Source of the DNA: Roseateles subflavus
Lineage (GTDB): Bacteria; Pseudomonadota; Gammaproteobacteria; Burkholderiales; Burkholderiaceae_C
Direction of reading: 5' to 3'
NCBI RefSeq assembly: GCF_030285365.1
Contig: NZ_JASVDS010000004.1
Location: forward strand, 1-64,000
DNA: 64,000 bases
Positions 37,081 to 45,856 of the stretch are shown here, in pieces. The translations under genes and the position numbers were made by a program. The first letter of the stretch is position 1. The number at the start of each line of letters is the position of its first letter. The notes beneath the pieces are model-generated. The model did not search any database, was not told the origin of the DNA, and was given only the letters and a program-made list of their open reading frames with translations.

Positions 37081-39858
37081 TTGAAACTGCGTGCCCGTCG
37101 ACTGAGCCTTCCCCTGGTCCTGAGCGTCAGCCTCCTGGCTGCCTGCGGGGGCAAGAGCGAAGAAGAGATGATGGCCTCCGCCAAGACGGCCCTGCAGCAG
37201 CAGGACGCCAAGACGGCCACCATCGAGCTGAAGAACCTCCTCCAGAAGAACCCGGCCAACCCGGAGGGCCGCTTCCTCCTGGGCAAGGCGCTGCTGGACA
37301 GCGGTGAGGTGGTGAACGCCGAGATCGAGCTGCGCCGCGCGCTCGAGTACAAGTACCCGCAGGAGCAGGTCGTGCCGCTGCTGGTGCAGGTGATGCTGAG
37401 CCAGGGGCAGCTGAAGAAGGCCCTGGGCGACTACGGCAGCACGAAACTGGCCGACAAGGCGGCGCAGGCCTCGCTCGATGCCCAGCTGAGCGCCGCCGCT
37501 CTCGGCACCGGCGACCGCGACCGTGCGCGCCAGCTGGCCGAGGCCGCCGTGGCCGGCGACCCGGGCTCCGAGCAGGCGGTCCTGGCCCAGGCGCGGATCC
37601 TCTCGAGCCAGCAGTCCTTCACCGAGGCCGTCCAGCGCCTGGACGAGCTCCTCAAGACGCACCCCAAATCCGCGAGCGCACTGCTCTTCAAGGCGCAGCT
37701 GCAGCTGCGCGCCCTGAACGAGCCGGACGCCGCCATCACCACGTTCAAGCAGCTGCTGGCCGTCAAGCCGGACCAGTTCGACGCCCACGACGCGCTGCTG
37801 GGCCAGGCGCTCGCGCGCAATGACATCGACGCCGCCCGCCAGCAGCTGGCGGCCATGAAGAAGGCCGGCGTCCCGGGCGGCCGCACGGCGCTGCTGGAGG
37901 CCAAGGTCGAGATGGCCGCCGGCAACTACAGCCGGGCCAAGGAGCTGGTGCAGGCCCTGCGCCGCGCCGCGCCCGAGCACCTGGGCCTGCTGAGCCTGGC
38001 CGCCATGGCCGAGGCCCGGCTGGGCAACTACAGCGAGGCCGAGGCCCTGGCCGCCAAGGCGGTCCAGCTGGCGCCCCAGTCGGCCCAGCTGCGCTACCAG
38101 CATGCCCAGGCCCTGATCAAGCTGCGCCAGCCGGCCAAGGCGCTGGCGGCGCTCAAGCCGCTGCTGGAGAGTGGCAGCAAGGACAGCGAGGCGCTGGCGC
38201 TGGCCGGCCAGGCGGCCATGCTCCAGGGCGAGCAGAAGCAGGCCGAGGAGTACTTCAAGCGTGCGGCCAGCCTCCGTCCGGACGACCAGCGCTACCGCGC
38301 GGCCCTGGCCATCGGCCAGCTGAGCAGCGGCGGGTCCGATGCGGCCGTGGCCGAGCTGAACACCATCGCCGCCAAGGACAAGGGCACGGGCGTGGACCTC
38401 GCGCTGATCAGCGCGCTGGCCGGCCGCCGGGACTATGCCGCGGCGCTCAAGGCCATCGACAGCCTCGAGCGCAAGCAGCCCGACTCGATCGACGTGCCGC
38501 TGCTGCGCGGGCGCGTGCAGCTGGTCCAGGGCAATCTGGTTGAGGCCCGCAAGTCCTTCGAGGCCGTGCTCAAGAAGGACCCCAAGCTGCTGCTGGCCCT
38601 GGGCGGCCTGGTGACCATCGACGTCAACGAGAAGAAGCCGGACCAGGGGCGCGCGCGCCTGGAGGCCTACATCAAGGACAACCCCAAGAACTCCCAGGCC
38701 CTGCGGGCCCTGGCCGAGCTGGACGCCCAGCTGGGCAAGCCTCACGAGCAGGTGCTGAAGTCGCTCAACGAAGCCGTGCGCGTCGACCCCAACGACGCCC
38801 TGGCGCGCCAGATGCAGCTGGACGTGCTGCTGGCCGGGCGCGACGTCAAGCTGACGCTCAGCACGGCGCAGGCGGCCGTCGCGGCCATTCCCAACAACAT
38901 CGAGCTCATGGAACGCCTGGCGCGGGCCCAGATGCTGGCCGGCGAGAACGGGCAGGCGCTGAGCACCTTCGGCAAGATCACCTCGCTGGCGCCGGAATCC
39001 GGCGTGGGCCAGCTGGGCACGGCCGGCGTGCAGATCCTCAACAAGGACTTCACGGCCGCCCAGCGTGAGCTGAAGAAGGTGCTGGACGTTCGCCCGGATG
39101 ACCTCCAGGCGCGCGCCATGGCCATCCAGGTGGAGCTGCAGCTCAAGCGCCCGAAGGAGGCGCTGGCGTTGGCCAAGGACCTGCAGTCCCGCCATCCCAA
39201 GGCCGCGGCGGGCTATCTGGCCGAGGGCATCGTGCAGCAGGAGCTGGGCGAGACCGACCCGGCCCTGGCGTCCATGCGCAAGGCCCTGACCCTCGAGAAC
39301 CCCGGCGAGTCCCCCCTGCGCCTGCATGCCCTGCTGCGCAAGGTCCGTCGCACCGCCGAGGCCGATGCCTTCGCCGACAGCTGGCTCAAGAGCCATCCCG
39401 ACGACATCACCTTCGGCCTCTACCTGGCGGATCTGGCGCTGGCCACCAATGACCTCCCGTCGGCCGAGAAGCTCTACCGCGGCCTGCTGGCCAAGCGCCA
39501 GGACCTGGTCGGGGCGCTGAACAACCTGTCGTGGCTGCTGACGACGCAGAAGAAGCCGGGCGCCGTGGAGCTGGCGCAGAAGGCGCTGGCCCTGGCGCCC
39601 GAGCAGCCCGCCGTGATGGACACCTACGCCGGGGCCCTGGCGGCCGAAGGCCAGCCGGCCAAGGCGCTGGAGGTCCAGCGCAAGGTCGTCCAGATGGCCC
39701 CGGACGTGCCGGCCTACCGCCTGGCCCTGGCCCGCTTCCTGCTCACCGCAGGCGACAAGGCGGCGGCTCGCCAGGAGCTGCAGCAGCTCACCAAGCTCGG
39801 CAAGGGCTTCGCCCAGCAAGGCGAGGTCGAGAAGCTGCTGGCCGAGGCGAACCGCTGA
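37081..39858 (+). CDS. prsT: PEP-CTERM-system TPR-repeat lipoprotein PrsT
   Basis: A 925-aa TPR protein. The start is a TTG with GGAG nine bases upstream. The N-terminus is a lipoprotein signal with lipobox LLAAC (Cys22), followed by GGKSEEEMMASAKTALQQQD. More than 20 TPR-like helical repeats then fill the protein. This lipobox-TPR layout and length match PrsT, which is found with exosortase (EpsH) loci and exopolysaccharide export, probably as a scaffold at the outer membrane. No exosortase or polysaccharide genes occur nearby, so it would act with a locus elsewhere. The symbol is given from family recognition. Confidence 0.8.
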   Translation: MKLRARRLSLPLVLSVSLLAACGGKSEEEMMASAKTALQQQDAKTATIELKNLLQKNPANPEGRFLLGKALLDSGEVVNAEIELRRALEYKYPQEQVVPLLVQVMLSQGQLKKALGDYGSTKLADKAAQASLDAQLSAAALGTGDRDRARQLAEAAVAGDPGSEQAVLAQARILSSQQSFTEAVQRLDELLKTHPKSASALLFKAQLQLRALNEPDAAITTFKQLLAVKPDQFDAHDALLGQALARNDIDAARQQLAAMKKAGVPGGRTALLEAKVEMAAGNYSRAKELVQALRRAAPEHLGLLSLAAMAEARLGNYSEAEALAAKAVQLAPQSAQLRYQHAQALIKLRQPAKALAALKPLLESGSKDSEALALAGQAAMLQGEQKQAEEYFKRAASLRPDDQRYRAALAIGQLSSGGSDAAVAELNTIAAKDKGTGVDLALISALAGRRDYAAALKAIDSLERKQPDSIDVPLLRGRVQLVQGNLVEARKSFEAVLKKDPKLLLALGGLVTIDVNEKKPDQGRARLEAYIKDNPKNSQALRALAELDAQLGKPHEQVLKSLNEAVRVDPNDALARQMQLDVLLAGRDVKLTLSTAQAAVAAIPNNIELMERLARAQMLAGENGQALSTFGKITSLAPESGVGQLGTAGVQILNKDFTAAQRELKKVLDVRPDDLQARAMAIQVELQLKRPKEALALAKDLQSRHPKAAAGYLAEGIVQQELGETDPALASMRKALTLENPGESPLRLHALLRKVRRTAEADAFADSWLKSHPDDITFGLYLADLALATNDLPSAEKLYRGLLAKRQDLVGALNNLSWLLTTQKKPGAVELAQKALALAPEQPAVMDTYAGALAAEGQPAKALEVQRKVVQMAPDVPAYRLALARFLLTAGDKAAARQELQQLTKLGKGFAQQGEVEKLLAEANR

Positions 39859-39892
39859 GCGGCGCGGCGCCGCCGCGCCAGGCCCGCCGAGT

Positions 39893-39934
39893 GATGAAAA
39901 GCCCCTGGGCCGCCACGGCCCCGGGGCTTTTTTC
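39893..39934 (+). terminator. Intrinsic terminator of prsT
   Basis: AAAAGCCCC-TGGGCCGCCACGGCCC-CGGGGCTTTTTT is a strong hairpin followed by six T residues, 35 bp after the prsT stop. The A-run on the other side lets it work in both directions. Confidence 0.93.
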
Positions 39935-40446
39935 ATGGGGAGTGCGGGGCCGGTCCCGACATGACGCCGCCGCGTGCTGGCGCTGTCCGGCGTCGCGGCG
40001 AAGACGTCCTTGATCGGCCAGCGGGTTCGCTCCGCCGGTCACGGCCGGGGGGGGCGGCATTTGTCGTCGCGCGGCTGGCTTGCGGGCGCTTGCCTCAGCG
40101 CAGCCGGACGCGGCGAGTCCAGCGTCAACAGATGAGCGTCAGCGGATGAGCGGCATGCCGTGGCGGGGCGGCGGGTGAGGCCGGCGGCTCTCAGCAACAG
40201 GCCTTGCCGTCGTACGTCAGCAGATGGCGGCGTGTGGTCATCCCGGTCTTGAGGCCCGCGGGGATCGGGCGCGTGTCATCGGGCTGATGCCTGAATGGGG
40301 GCCGGCCGCACGAACGATGAAGGCCGCAGCCTTGAACTTTGGACGGCCGTGTTCGGCGCACGGGTGACGGAAGGCGCGCACGGTCCGGCAGCGTCCGGAC
40401 GACGCAGGCGAGGCAGGCGCCCGGCCCAGGCGGCGCCCGTTCAGGG
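39935..40446. other. Intergenic region between prsT and feoB without supported genes
   Basis: About 510 bp lie between the prsT terminator and the feoB stop codon. Only short frames are present. One minus-strand frame ends KACC (stop near 40195), with a possible ATG at about 40240, but it has no recognisable start signal and I do not call it. GGATGAGCG-type words repeat around 40128-40150 (CAGATGAGCGTCAGCGGATGAGCG). No terminator clearly follows feoB. Confidence 0.5.
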
Positions 40447-42315
40447 CTACCACCAGAGCTTGGCGACGTGGTAGGTGATGTAGGAGGCCAGGTAGGCCAG
40501 GCCGAACAGGTAGGTCACCATGATCAGCGGGATCTTCATGCCACCGGTCTCGCGGCGGACGGCGGCGAGCGTGGCCACACATTGGGGCGCGAAGACGAAC
40601 CAGGCCAGCAGCGAGAAGGCGGTGGGCAGGGACCAGCTCTCGGCGATGAGCGGGGCCAGCGCCTGTGCAGTGTCCTCGCCCGTGGCGGCCAGGGCGTAGA
40701 CCGTGCCCAGGGCGCTGACGGCAATCTCGCGCGCCGCGAGGCCGGGGACCAGCGCCAGGCTGATCTGCCAGTTGAAGCCGATGGGCTCGAAGATCACGGC
40801 GAGGCCGCGGCCCAGCATGCCGGCGAAGCTGTACTGGATGGCCGGGCCCGTGGCGCCTTCCGGCGGCCCGGGGAAGCTGGCCAGCAGCCACAGCAGCATC
40901 GTCAGCACGAGGATGATGCCGCCCACCCGGCGCAGGAAGATCACCGCGCGCTGCCACAGCCCGATGGCGATGTTGCGCGGGTGCGGCCAGTGGTAGCTGG
41001 GCAGCTCCATCATCAGCGGGCGCGTCTGCTGGCCGCTGGTGAAGCGCTTGAGCACCCAGGCCACGGCCATCGCGCCGAGGATGCCGGCCAGGTACAGCAC
41101 GAAGAGCACCAGCCCCTGCATCTGGATGCCGCCCCACAGCGTGCGCTGCGGGATGAAGGCGCCGATCAGCAGGGCGTACACCGGCAAGCGCGCCGAGCAC
41201 GTCATCATCGGCGCAATCAGGATGGTCACGAGGCGGTCGCGCGGACTGGCGATCGAGCGGGTGGCCATGATGCCCGGGATGGCGCAGGCGAAGCTCGACA
41301 GCAGCGGGATGAAGCTGCGACCGGAGAGACCCACGCTGCCCATCAGGCGGTCCAGCAGGAAGGCGGCCCGCGGCAGGTAGCCGGACTCCTCCAGCACGAG
41401 GATGAAGAAGAACAGGATCAGGATCTGGGGCAGGAAGACCAGCACCCCGCCGACGCCGGCGATGAGGCCGTCGACGATCAGGCTGCGCACCCAGCTCTCC
41501 GGCATCATGCCGCCCACCTCGGCGCCCAGCCAGGCGATGGACGACTCGATCAAGTCCTTGGGCGGCTCGGCCCAGCTGAACACGGCCTGGAAGAGGAAGA
41601 ACAGCAGCACGGCCAGCAGCAGCGGGCCGGCAACGGGGTGCAGCACGACGCGGTCCAGCTGGTCGCTGGGCAGCTCGGGCGTCTGCTGGTCGAGGCCCAG
41701 CTCATGTAGCAGCGCATTGACGCGGGCCTGGTCCTGCGGGTCGGTGCTCGGGTCGCCCTGGGGCGGCACCTCGGGCCAGTGGTCCCGCTGGCCCAGCAGC
41801 GTGCGCAGGTCGTCCAGCCCTTCGCCCTTCGTGGCGACGGTGCGCAGCACGGGCACGCCGAGCGCCCGCGAGAGCTTGTCGGTGTCGATGTGCAGGCCGC
41901 GCTTCGCGGCGAGGTCGGCCATGTTGAGGGCCACGACACAGGGCAGTCCCAGGCGCTGCACGGCGAGCACCAGGCGCAGGTTGCGGCGCAGGTTGGTGGC
42001 GTCGAGCACGCACACGACGAGGTCCGGCCGCTTCTCGCCGACGGCACGGCCCGCGAGCACGTCGCAGGTCACGCGCTCATCCGGCGAGCGCGGGTAGAGG
42101 CTGTAGGTGCCGGGCAGGTCGAGCAGGCGCAGGGTCTTGCCCTGCGGCGTCTGCACGCGGCCTTCCTTGCGCTCGACGGTCACGCCGGCGTAGTTCGCCA
42201 CCTTCTGGCGGCTGCCGGTGAGGCGGTTGAAGAGGGCGGTCTTGCCGCAGTTCGGATTGCCGACGAGGGCCAGCAGAGGCCCGGCCGGATGGACGTGGAT
42301 GACGGCTTCGCTCAT
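40447..42315 (-). CDS. feoB: Ferrous iron transporter FeoB
   Basis: A 622-aa inner-membrane ferrous-iron transporter. The N-terminal GTPase has G1 GNPNCGKT (~18-25), G3 DLPG and G4 NMAD. The membrane part starts near residue 225 and carries the conserved Cys in SSFACAIPGIMATRS and TCSARLPVYALLIGAFIP. It lacks the long C-terminal cytoplasmic extension of the 773-aa E. coli protein, which is usual for many proteobacteria. feoA lies 70 bp upstream and a Fur-like box precedes feoA, so the pair should be induced by iron limitation. Confidence 0.96.
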   Translation of the reverse strand: MSEAVIHVHPAGPLLALVGNPNCGKTALFNRLTGSRQKVANYAGVTVERKEGRVQTPQGKTLRLLDLPGTYSLYPRSPDERVTCDVLAGRAVGEKRPDLVVCVLDATNLRRNLRLVLAVQRLGLPCVVALNMADLAAKRGLHIDTDKLSRALGVPVLRTVATKGEGLDDLRTLLGQRDHWPEVPPQGDPSTDPQDQARVNALLHELGLDQQTPELPSDQLDRVVLHPVAGPLLLAVLLFFLFQAVFSWAEPPKDLIESSIAWLGAEVGGMMPESWVRSLIVDGLIAGVGGVLVFLPQILILFFFILVLEESGYLPRAAFLLDRLMGSVGLSGRSFIPLLSSFACAIPGIMATRSIASPRDRLVTILIAPMMTCSARLPVYALLIGAFIPQRTLWGGIQMQGLVLFVLYLAGILGAMAVAWVLKRFTSGQQTRPLMMELPSYHWPHPRNIAIGLWQRAVIFLRRVGGIILVLTMLLWLLASFPGPPEGATGPAIQYSFAGMLGRGLAVIFEPIGFNWQISLALVPGLAAREIAVSALGTVYALAATGEDTAQALAPLIAESWSLPTAFSLLAWFVFAPQCVATLAAVRRETGGMKIPLIMVTYLFGLAYLASYITYHVAKLWW

Positions 42316-42385
42316 CAGGACACCTTCAGCGAGGCCAGCGGTCCCGGCAGGCGGGAGGACGCCCCGGCGGGCAGTGGGAAATCGC

Positions 42386-42694
42386 TCATGCCAGGGCTTG
42401 CTGGCCCAGGGCAGGCGTGCTCGTCAGTTCGGGCGCTTCATGGGGAAGGGCGAGCTCGATGCAGTCGGCCTCGGCGCGACGCAGGGCGAAGGTGGACTGT
42501 CCGATGCGCACCACCAGCGGATCCGCACCCGGCAGGCCCTTGGCCAGCACCGAGACGTGCTCGCCGCTGACGAAGCCGATCTCCTCCAACCATTGCGGCC
42601 ACTCCGGCGCGTGGGCCGGCGCGTGCAGGGACTTGACCCGGTGGGCCTGGCCGATGCCGGCCTGGGCCAGCGTGAAGGACGGGGCTGCAATCAT
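42386..42694 (-). CDS. feoA: Ferrous iron transport protein A (FeoA)
   Basis: A 102-aa SH3-like cytoplasmic protein that supports FeoB. The core LEEIGFVSGEHVSVLAKGLPGADPLVVRIG and FALRRAEADCIEL match FeoA (the Gly-rich turn and the final IxL strand). It lies upstream of feoB on the same strand and starts 45 bp after the Fur-like box, giving a compact iron-responsive operon. Confidence 0.92.
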   Translation of the reverse strand: MIAAPSFTLAQAGIGQAHRVKSLHAPAHAPEWPQWLEEIGFVSGEHVSVLAKGLPGADPLVVRIGQSTFALRRAEADCIELALPHEAPELTSTPALGQQALA

Positions 42695-42738
42695 GGTGTC
42701 TGACGCGAGCTGGGCTCTGCAAGAGGATGGCCCATTCT

Positions 42739-42759
42739 AAATGAGAAAGAATCGCATTT
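42739..42759. promoter_or_regulatory. Fur-box-like palindrome upstream of feoAB
   Basis: AAATGAGA-AAGAA-TCGCATTT is a 21-bp near-palindrome with 7 of 8 arm positions paired. Its AATGAGAA half matches Fur sites. It lies 45 bp before the feoA start in the only AT-rich patch of this gap, as expected for Fur control of ferrous iron uptake. Confidence 0.7.
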
Positions 42760-42764
42760 AGTGC

Positions 42765-43193
42765 ATGTGTCTTGAGCCATCTCAAATTCGGCGCGTGAAT
42801 TTTTGTAGGGGCGCCACTCCAGGCGATGCCGGGCGGGGCGACGAGGGCGGCCCGGCCGGTGGGGCGCTCGTGCGGACGCCCTCGGGCGGGCAGAGGCCCG
42901 CGCCCGCCTCGGAGCCCGTGGGAGCGGGCCTGTCACCGCGGCGAGGCGGCGGGAGGGCAGGGGCCGGGAGGTGGGTTCGGCGGCGCGCCGGCATGCTCGT
43001 CCGGCCGCCGGCATCTGCTGGAAAATGCGGGCGCGCAAACGTTTAGCGTTTTCCTCATTCGCCGATACACTCCCGCTTTCTAGAATGCGCTGGCGTTGCC
43101 GTGCTGGCAGCGCCGGGCAGGTCGCCGGGCTGCAGCCGCGGCTGAACCCGCCGGCCCGCCGTTCTCCCTTTGTCTGTTGTCTGTTCTGTCGAG
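42765..43193. other. GC-rich intergenic region between feoA and the nucleoside operon
   Basis: About 430 bp between the divergent feoAB and nucleoside operons. The first ~250 bp are very GC-rich with no supported ORF. From 43035 onward the sequence is more AT-rich (AACGTTTAGCGTTTTCC), with TACACT and TAGAAT as possible -10 boxes near 43065-43090. I could not fix a -35 or identify a regulator site. Confidence 0.45.
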
Positions 43194-43208
43194 ATGGAAT
43201 TGCCCACC

Positions 43209-44192
43209 ATGAAGACCATGCACGCTTTCGCCGCGACGGCCCTTGCCGCGCTGACCCTGGCCGCCACCACCGCGCAGGCCCAGCAGCCGGCCGTCATCTT
43301 CGACATGGGCGGCAAGTTCGACAAGAGCTTCAACGAGGCCGCCTACCGCGGCATCGAGCGCTGGAAGGCCGAGACGGGCAAGCCCTACCTCGAGTTCGAG
43401 ATCAGCAACGACACCCAGCGCGCCCAGGCCATCCGACGCATGGCCGAGCGGGGCGCCAGCCCCATCATCTCCGTGGGCTTCGCTCAGGCCTCGGCCCTGC
43501 AGCAGGTGGCCAAGGACTTCCCGAAGACCAAGTTCGTCATCATCGACGAGAAGGTCAACCTGCCCAATGTGCAGGCCGTCGTCTTCAAGGAGCACGAAGG
43601 CAGCTTCCTGATCGGCGCGCTGGCCGCGCTGACCAGCAAGTCCGGCAAGGTCGGTTTCGTCGGCGGCATGGACATCCCGCTGATCCGCAAGTTCCAGTGC
43701 GGCTACGAGCAGGGCGCCAAGGCGGCGAATCCCAAGGTCGACATCCAGGCCAACATGACCGGCACCACGGCCACCGCCTGGAACGACCCGACCCGCGGCG
43801 GTGAGCTGGCCAAGGCCCAGTTCGCCAAGGGCGTGGACGTGGTCTTCGCCGCGGCCGGCGGCACCGGCGTGGGCGTCTATCAGGCGGCCAAGGACGCCGG
43901 CAAGTTCGCCATCGGCGTGGACAGCAACCAGAACCACCTGCAGCCCGGCACCATGCTGAGCTCCATGGTCAAGCGCGTGGACGTCGCCGTCTACAACGTG
44001 CTGAAGGAATGGAAGCCCGGCATCCAGATCCTGGGCCTGGCCGAGAACGGCGTCGAGTACGCCGTCGACCAGCACAACACCAAGCTGATCAGCCCGGCCA
44101 TCAAGGCCAAGGTCGAGGCCTACAAGGCGGACATCATCGCCGGCAAGATCAAGGTCGCCGACTACATGGCGGACAACGCCTGCAAGTACTGA
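43209..44192 (+). CDS. BMP-family (PnrA-like) nucleoside-binding protein of an ABC importer
   Basis: A 327-aa periplasmic binding protein. The signal peptide covers about residues 1-24 (cleavage near AQAQQ). The mature start PAVIFDMGGKFDKSFNEAAYRG is the PnrA/TmpC/BMP signature, where the Asp and Asn/Phe contact purine nucleosides. IIDEKVNLPN and FVGGMDIPLIRKFQCGYEQGAK continue the fold. The following ATPase, two permeases and nucleoside-degrading enzymes make nucleosides the very likely ligand. An in-frame ATG at 43194 is an alternative start. Confidence 0.92.
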   Translation: MKTMHAFAATALAALTLAATTAQAQQPAVIFDMGGKFDKSFNEAAYRGIERWKAETGKPYLEFEISNDTQRAQAIRRMAERGASPIISVGFAQASALQQVAKDFPKTKFVIIDEKVNLPNVQAVVFKEHEGSFLIGALAALTSKSGKVGFVGGMDIPLIRKFQCGYEQGAKAANPKVDIQANMTGTTATAWNDPTRGGELAKAQFAKGVDVVFAAAGGTGVGVYQAAKDAGKFAIGVDSNQNHLQPGTMLSSMVKRVDVAVYNVLKEWKPGIQILGLAENGVEYAVDQHNTKLISPAIKAKVEAYKADIIAGKIKVADYMADNACKY

Positions 44193-44203
44193 TGAGCCCC
44201 CGC

Positions 44204-44220
44204 GGCAAGACCTGACCCCG
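44204..44220 (+). repeat. GGCAAGACCTGACCCCG motif with partial hairpin
   Basis: This 17-bp word occurs again, identical, at 53500-53516. Here it is followed by GTCGGGTCTGCC, which pairs imperfectly with GGCAAGACC. It sits between the binding-protein and ATPase genes, where a hairpin could protect the upstream message and raise its level relative to the membrane genes. Confidence 0.6.
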
Positions 44221-44293
44221 GTCGGGTCTGCCGCCTGGAAATCGCGGGGCGTCCGGTGTGGCGCCCGCCCAGCGCCACATTCCCCTTCCACCC

Positions 44294-45856
44294 ATGACAG
44301 CTCCCATGAGCACCGCCCAGCCGGCGGTCCGCCTCTGCGAGATCTCCAAGCGCTTCGGGGCCGTGCAGGCCAACCGCGGCGTCAGCTTCAGCATCGCGGC
44401 AGGCAGCGTCCACGGCATCGTCGGCGAGAACGGCGCCGGCAAGTCCACGCTGATGGCCATCCTCTACGGCTACTACCAGGCCGACGAGGGGCACATCGAG
44501 ATCAACGGCCAGCGCGTGCAGATCCCGGACTCACAGGTCGCGATCGCCCAGGGCATCGGCATGGTCCACCAGCACTTCATGCTGGTCGAGACGCTCTCCT
44601 GCCTGGACAACGTCATGCTGGGCGCCGAGGGCGGCTTCTTCCTCGGCGGCGCCAAGAAGGCGGCCCGCGCGAAGCTGGAGTCGCTGATGCGCGAGACCGG
44701 CCTGCAGGTGCGCCTGGATGCGCTGGTGGGTGACCTCCCGGTGGGCGAGCTGCAGCGCCTGGAGATCCTCAAGGCCCTGTACCGCGGCGCCCGCATCCTG
44801 ATCCTGGACGAGCCCACTGCGGTGCTGACGCCCCAGGAGACCGAGCAGCTCTTCGTGACCCTGCGCCAGCTGCGCGCCATGGGCACCACGATCCTGCTGA
44901 TCACGCACAAGCTCAAGGAAGTGATGGCGCTGTGCGACGCCGTCACGGTGATGCGCGCCGGCCAGGTGGTGAAGACCGTCGCCATCGGGGACACGAGCCC
45001 CGAGGACCTCGCCGAATCCATGGTGGGCCGCAAGGTCACGCTGGGGCGCGGGGAGGCCGAGGTGGCGAAGGCCGGTGACGTCCGCCTGCAGGCGCGCGGC
45101 CTGAAGGTGCGCAACGAGCAGGGCGTGCTCACGCTCAAGGGCGTGGACCTGCAGCTGCGGGCGGGCGAGATCGTCGGCGTGGCCGGGGTGTCGGGCAATG
45201 GCCAGAGCGAGCTGCTCGCGCTGCTGTCCGGCATGCAGGCGCCCGACGAGGGCCTGCTGACCGTGGCGGGGCAGTCCTTCGAGCCCGGCGCCTGGATGAC
45301 GCCCTCGCAGGCCCGCGCGCTGCAGACCGCGCACGTGCCCGAGGACCGCCACCTGTGCGGCATGGTGATGAGCTTCCCCGCCTGGGAGACGGCGGCGCTG
45401 GGCTACCACGAGCAGGCCCAGTACCGCGCCGGCCCGCTGGGCCTGGCCATGAACCAGTCGCACATGAAGGCCCAGACCGGCGCGTTCATGGAACGATTCG
45501 ACGTCCGACCGCGCGACCCGATGCTGGGCTCCAGCAAGTTCTCCGGCGGCAACCAGCAGAAGCTGATCCTCGCCCGCGAGATCGCGCAGAAGCCGGCCGT
45601 GCTGCTGGTGGGCCAGCCCACGCGCGGCGTGGACATCGGCGCCATCGAGTTCATCCATGGCCAGCTGCGCCGCCTGCGCGACGAGGGCTGCGCCGTGCTG
45701 CTGGTCTCCAGCGAGCTGGACGAGATCCTGGCCCTGGCCGACCGCGTGGTGGTGATGAACGCCGGCCGCGTGACCGGCGAGCTGGCCATCGCCGACTGCA
45801 ATGAAAAGACCCTGGGCCTGCTGATGACGGCCCAGCCCGAGGAGGCGCAGGCATGA
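44294..45856 (+). CDS. Nucleoside ABC transporter ATPase (tandem ATPase, NupA/RbsA-like)
   Basis: A 520-aa cytoplasmic protein with two fused ABC domains. The first has Walker A GENGAGKST, a signature LPVGELQRLEILKAL and Walker B ILILDEPTAVLTP. The second has the degenerate Walker A GVSGNGQSE, signature FSGGNQQKLILAREI and VLLVGQPTRGVDIGA, so only one site is fully canonical, as is normal for RbsA/NupA-type proteins. It overlaps the next permease gene by the ATGA at 45853. ATG at 44294 or 44306 could be the start; neither has a strong ribosome-binding site. Confidence 0.92.
   Translation: MTAPMSTAQPAVRLCEISKRFGAVQANRGVSFSIAAGSVHGIVGENGAGKSTLMAILYGYYQADEGHIEINGQRVQIPDSQVAIAQGIGMVHQHFMLVETLSCLDNVMLGAEGGFFLGGAKKAARAKLESLMRETGLQVRLDALVGDLPVGELQRLEILKALYRGARILILDEPTAVLTPQETEQLFVTLRQLRAMGTTILLITHKLKEVMALCDAVTVMRAGQVVKTVAIGDTSPEDLAESMVGRKVTLGRGEAEVAKAGDVRLQARGLKVRNEQGVLTLKGVDLQLRAGEIVGVAGVSGNGQSELLALLSGMQAPDEGLLTVAGQSFEPGAWMTPSQARALQTAHVPEDRHLCGMVMSFPAWETAALGYHEQAQYRAGPLGLAMNQSHMKAQTGAFMERFDVRPRDPMLGSSKFSGGNQQKLILAREIAQKPAVLLVGQPTRGVDIGAIEFIHGQLRRLRDEGCAVLLVSSELDEILALADRVVVMNAGRVTGELAIADCNEKTLGLLMTAQPEEAQA

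Noticed and set aside
35362-39936. A >1500-codon open frame antisense to sbcB and prsT
   Set aside because: Same GC effect; it spans two unrelated genes and their intergenic region, and its composition is non-protein-like.
40195-40240. Short frame ending in two Cys downstream of feoB
   Set aside because: Sixteen codons from the only ATG, no ribosome-binding site, and no match to the known FeoB-associated Cys-rich proteins.
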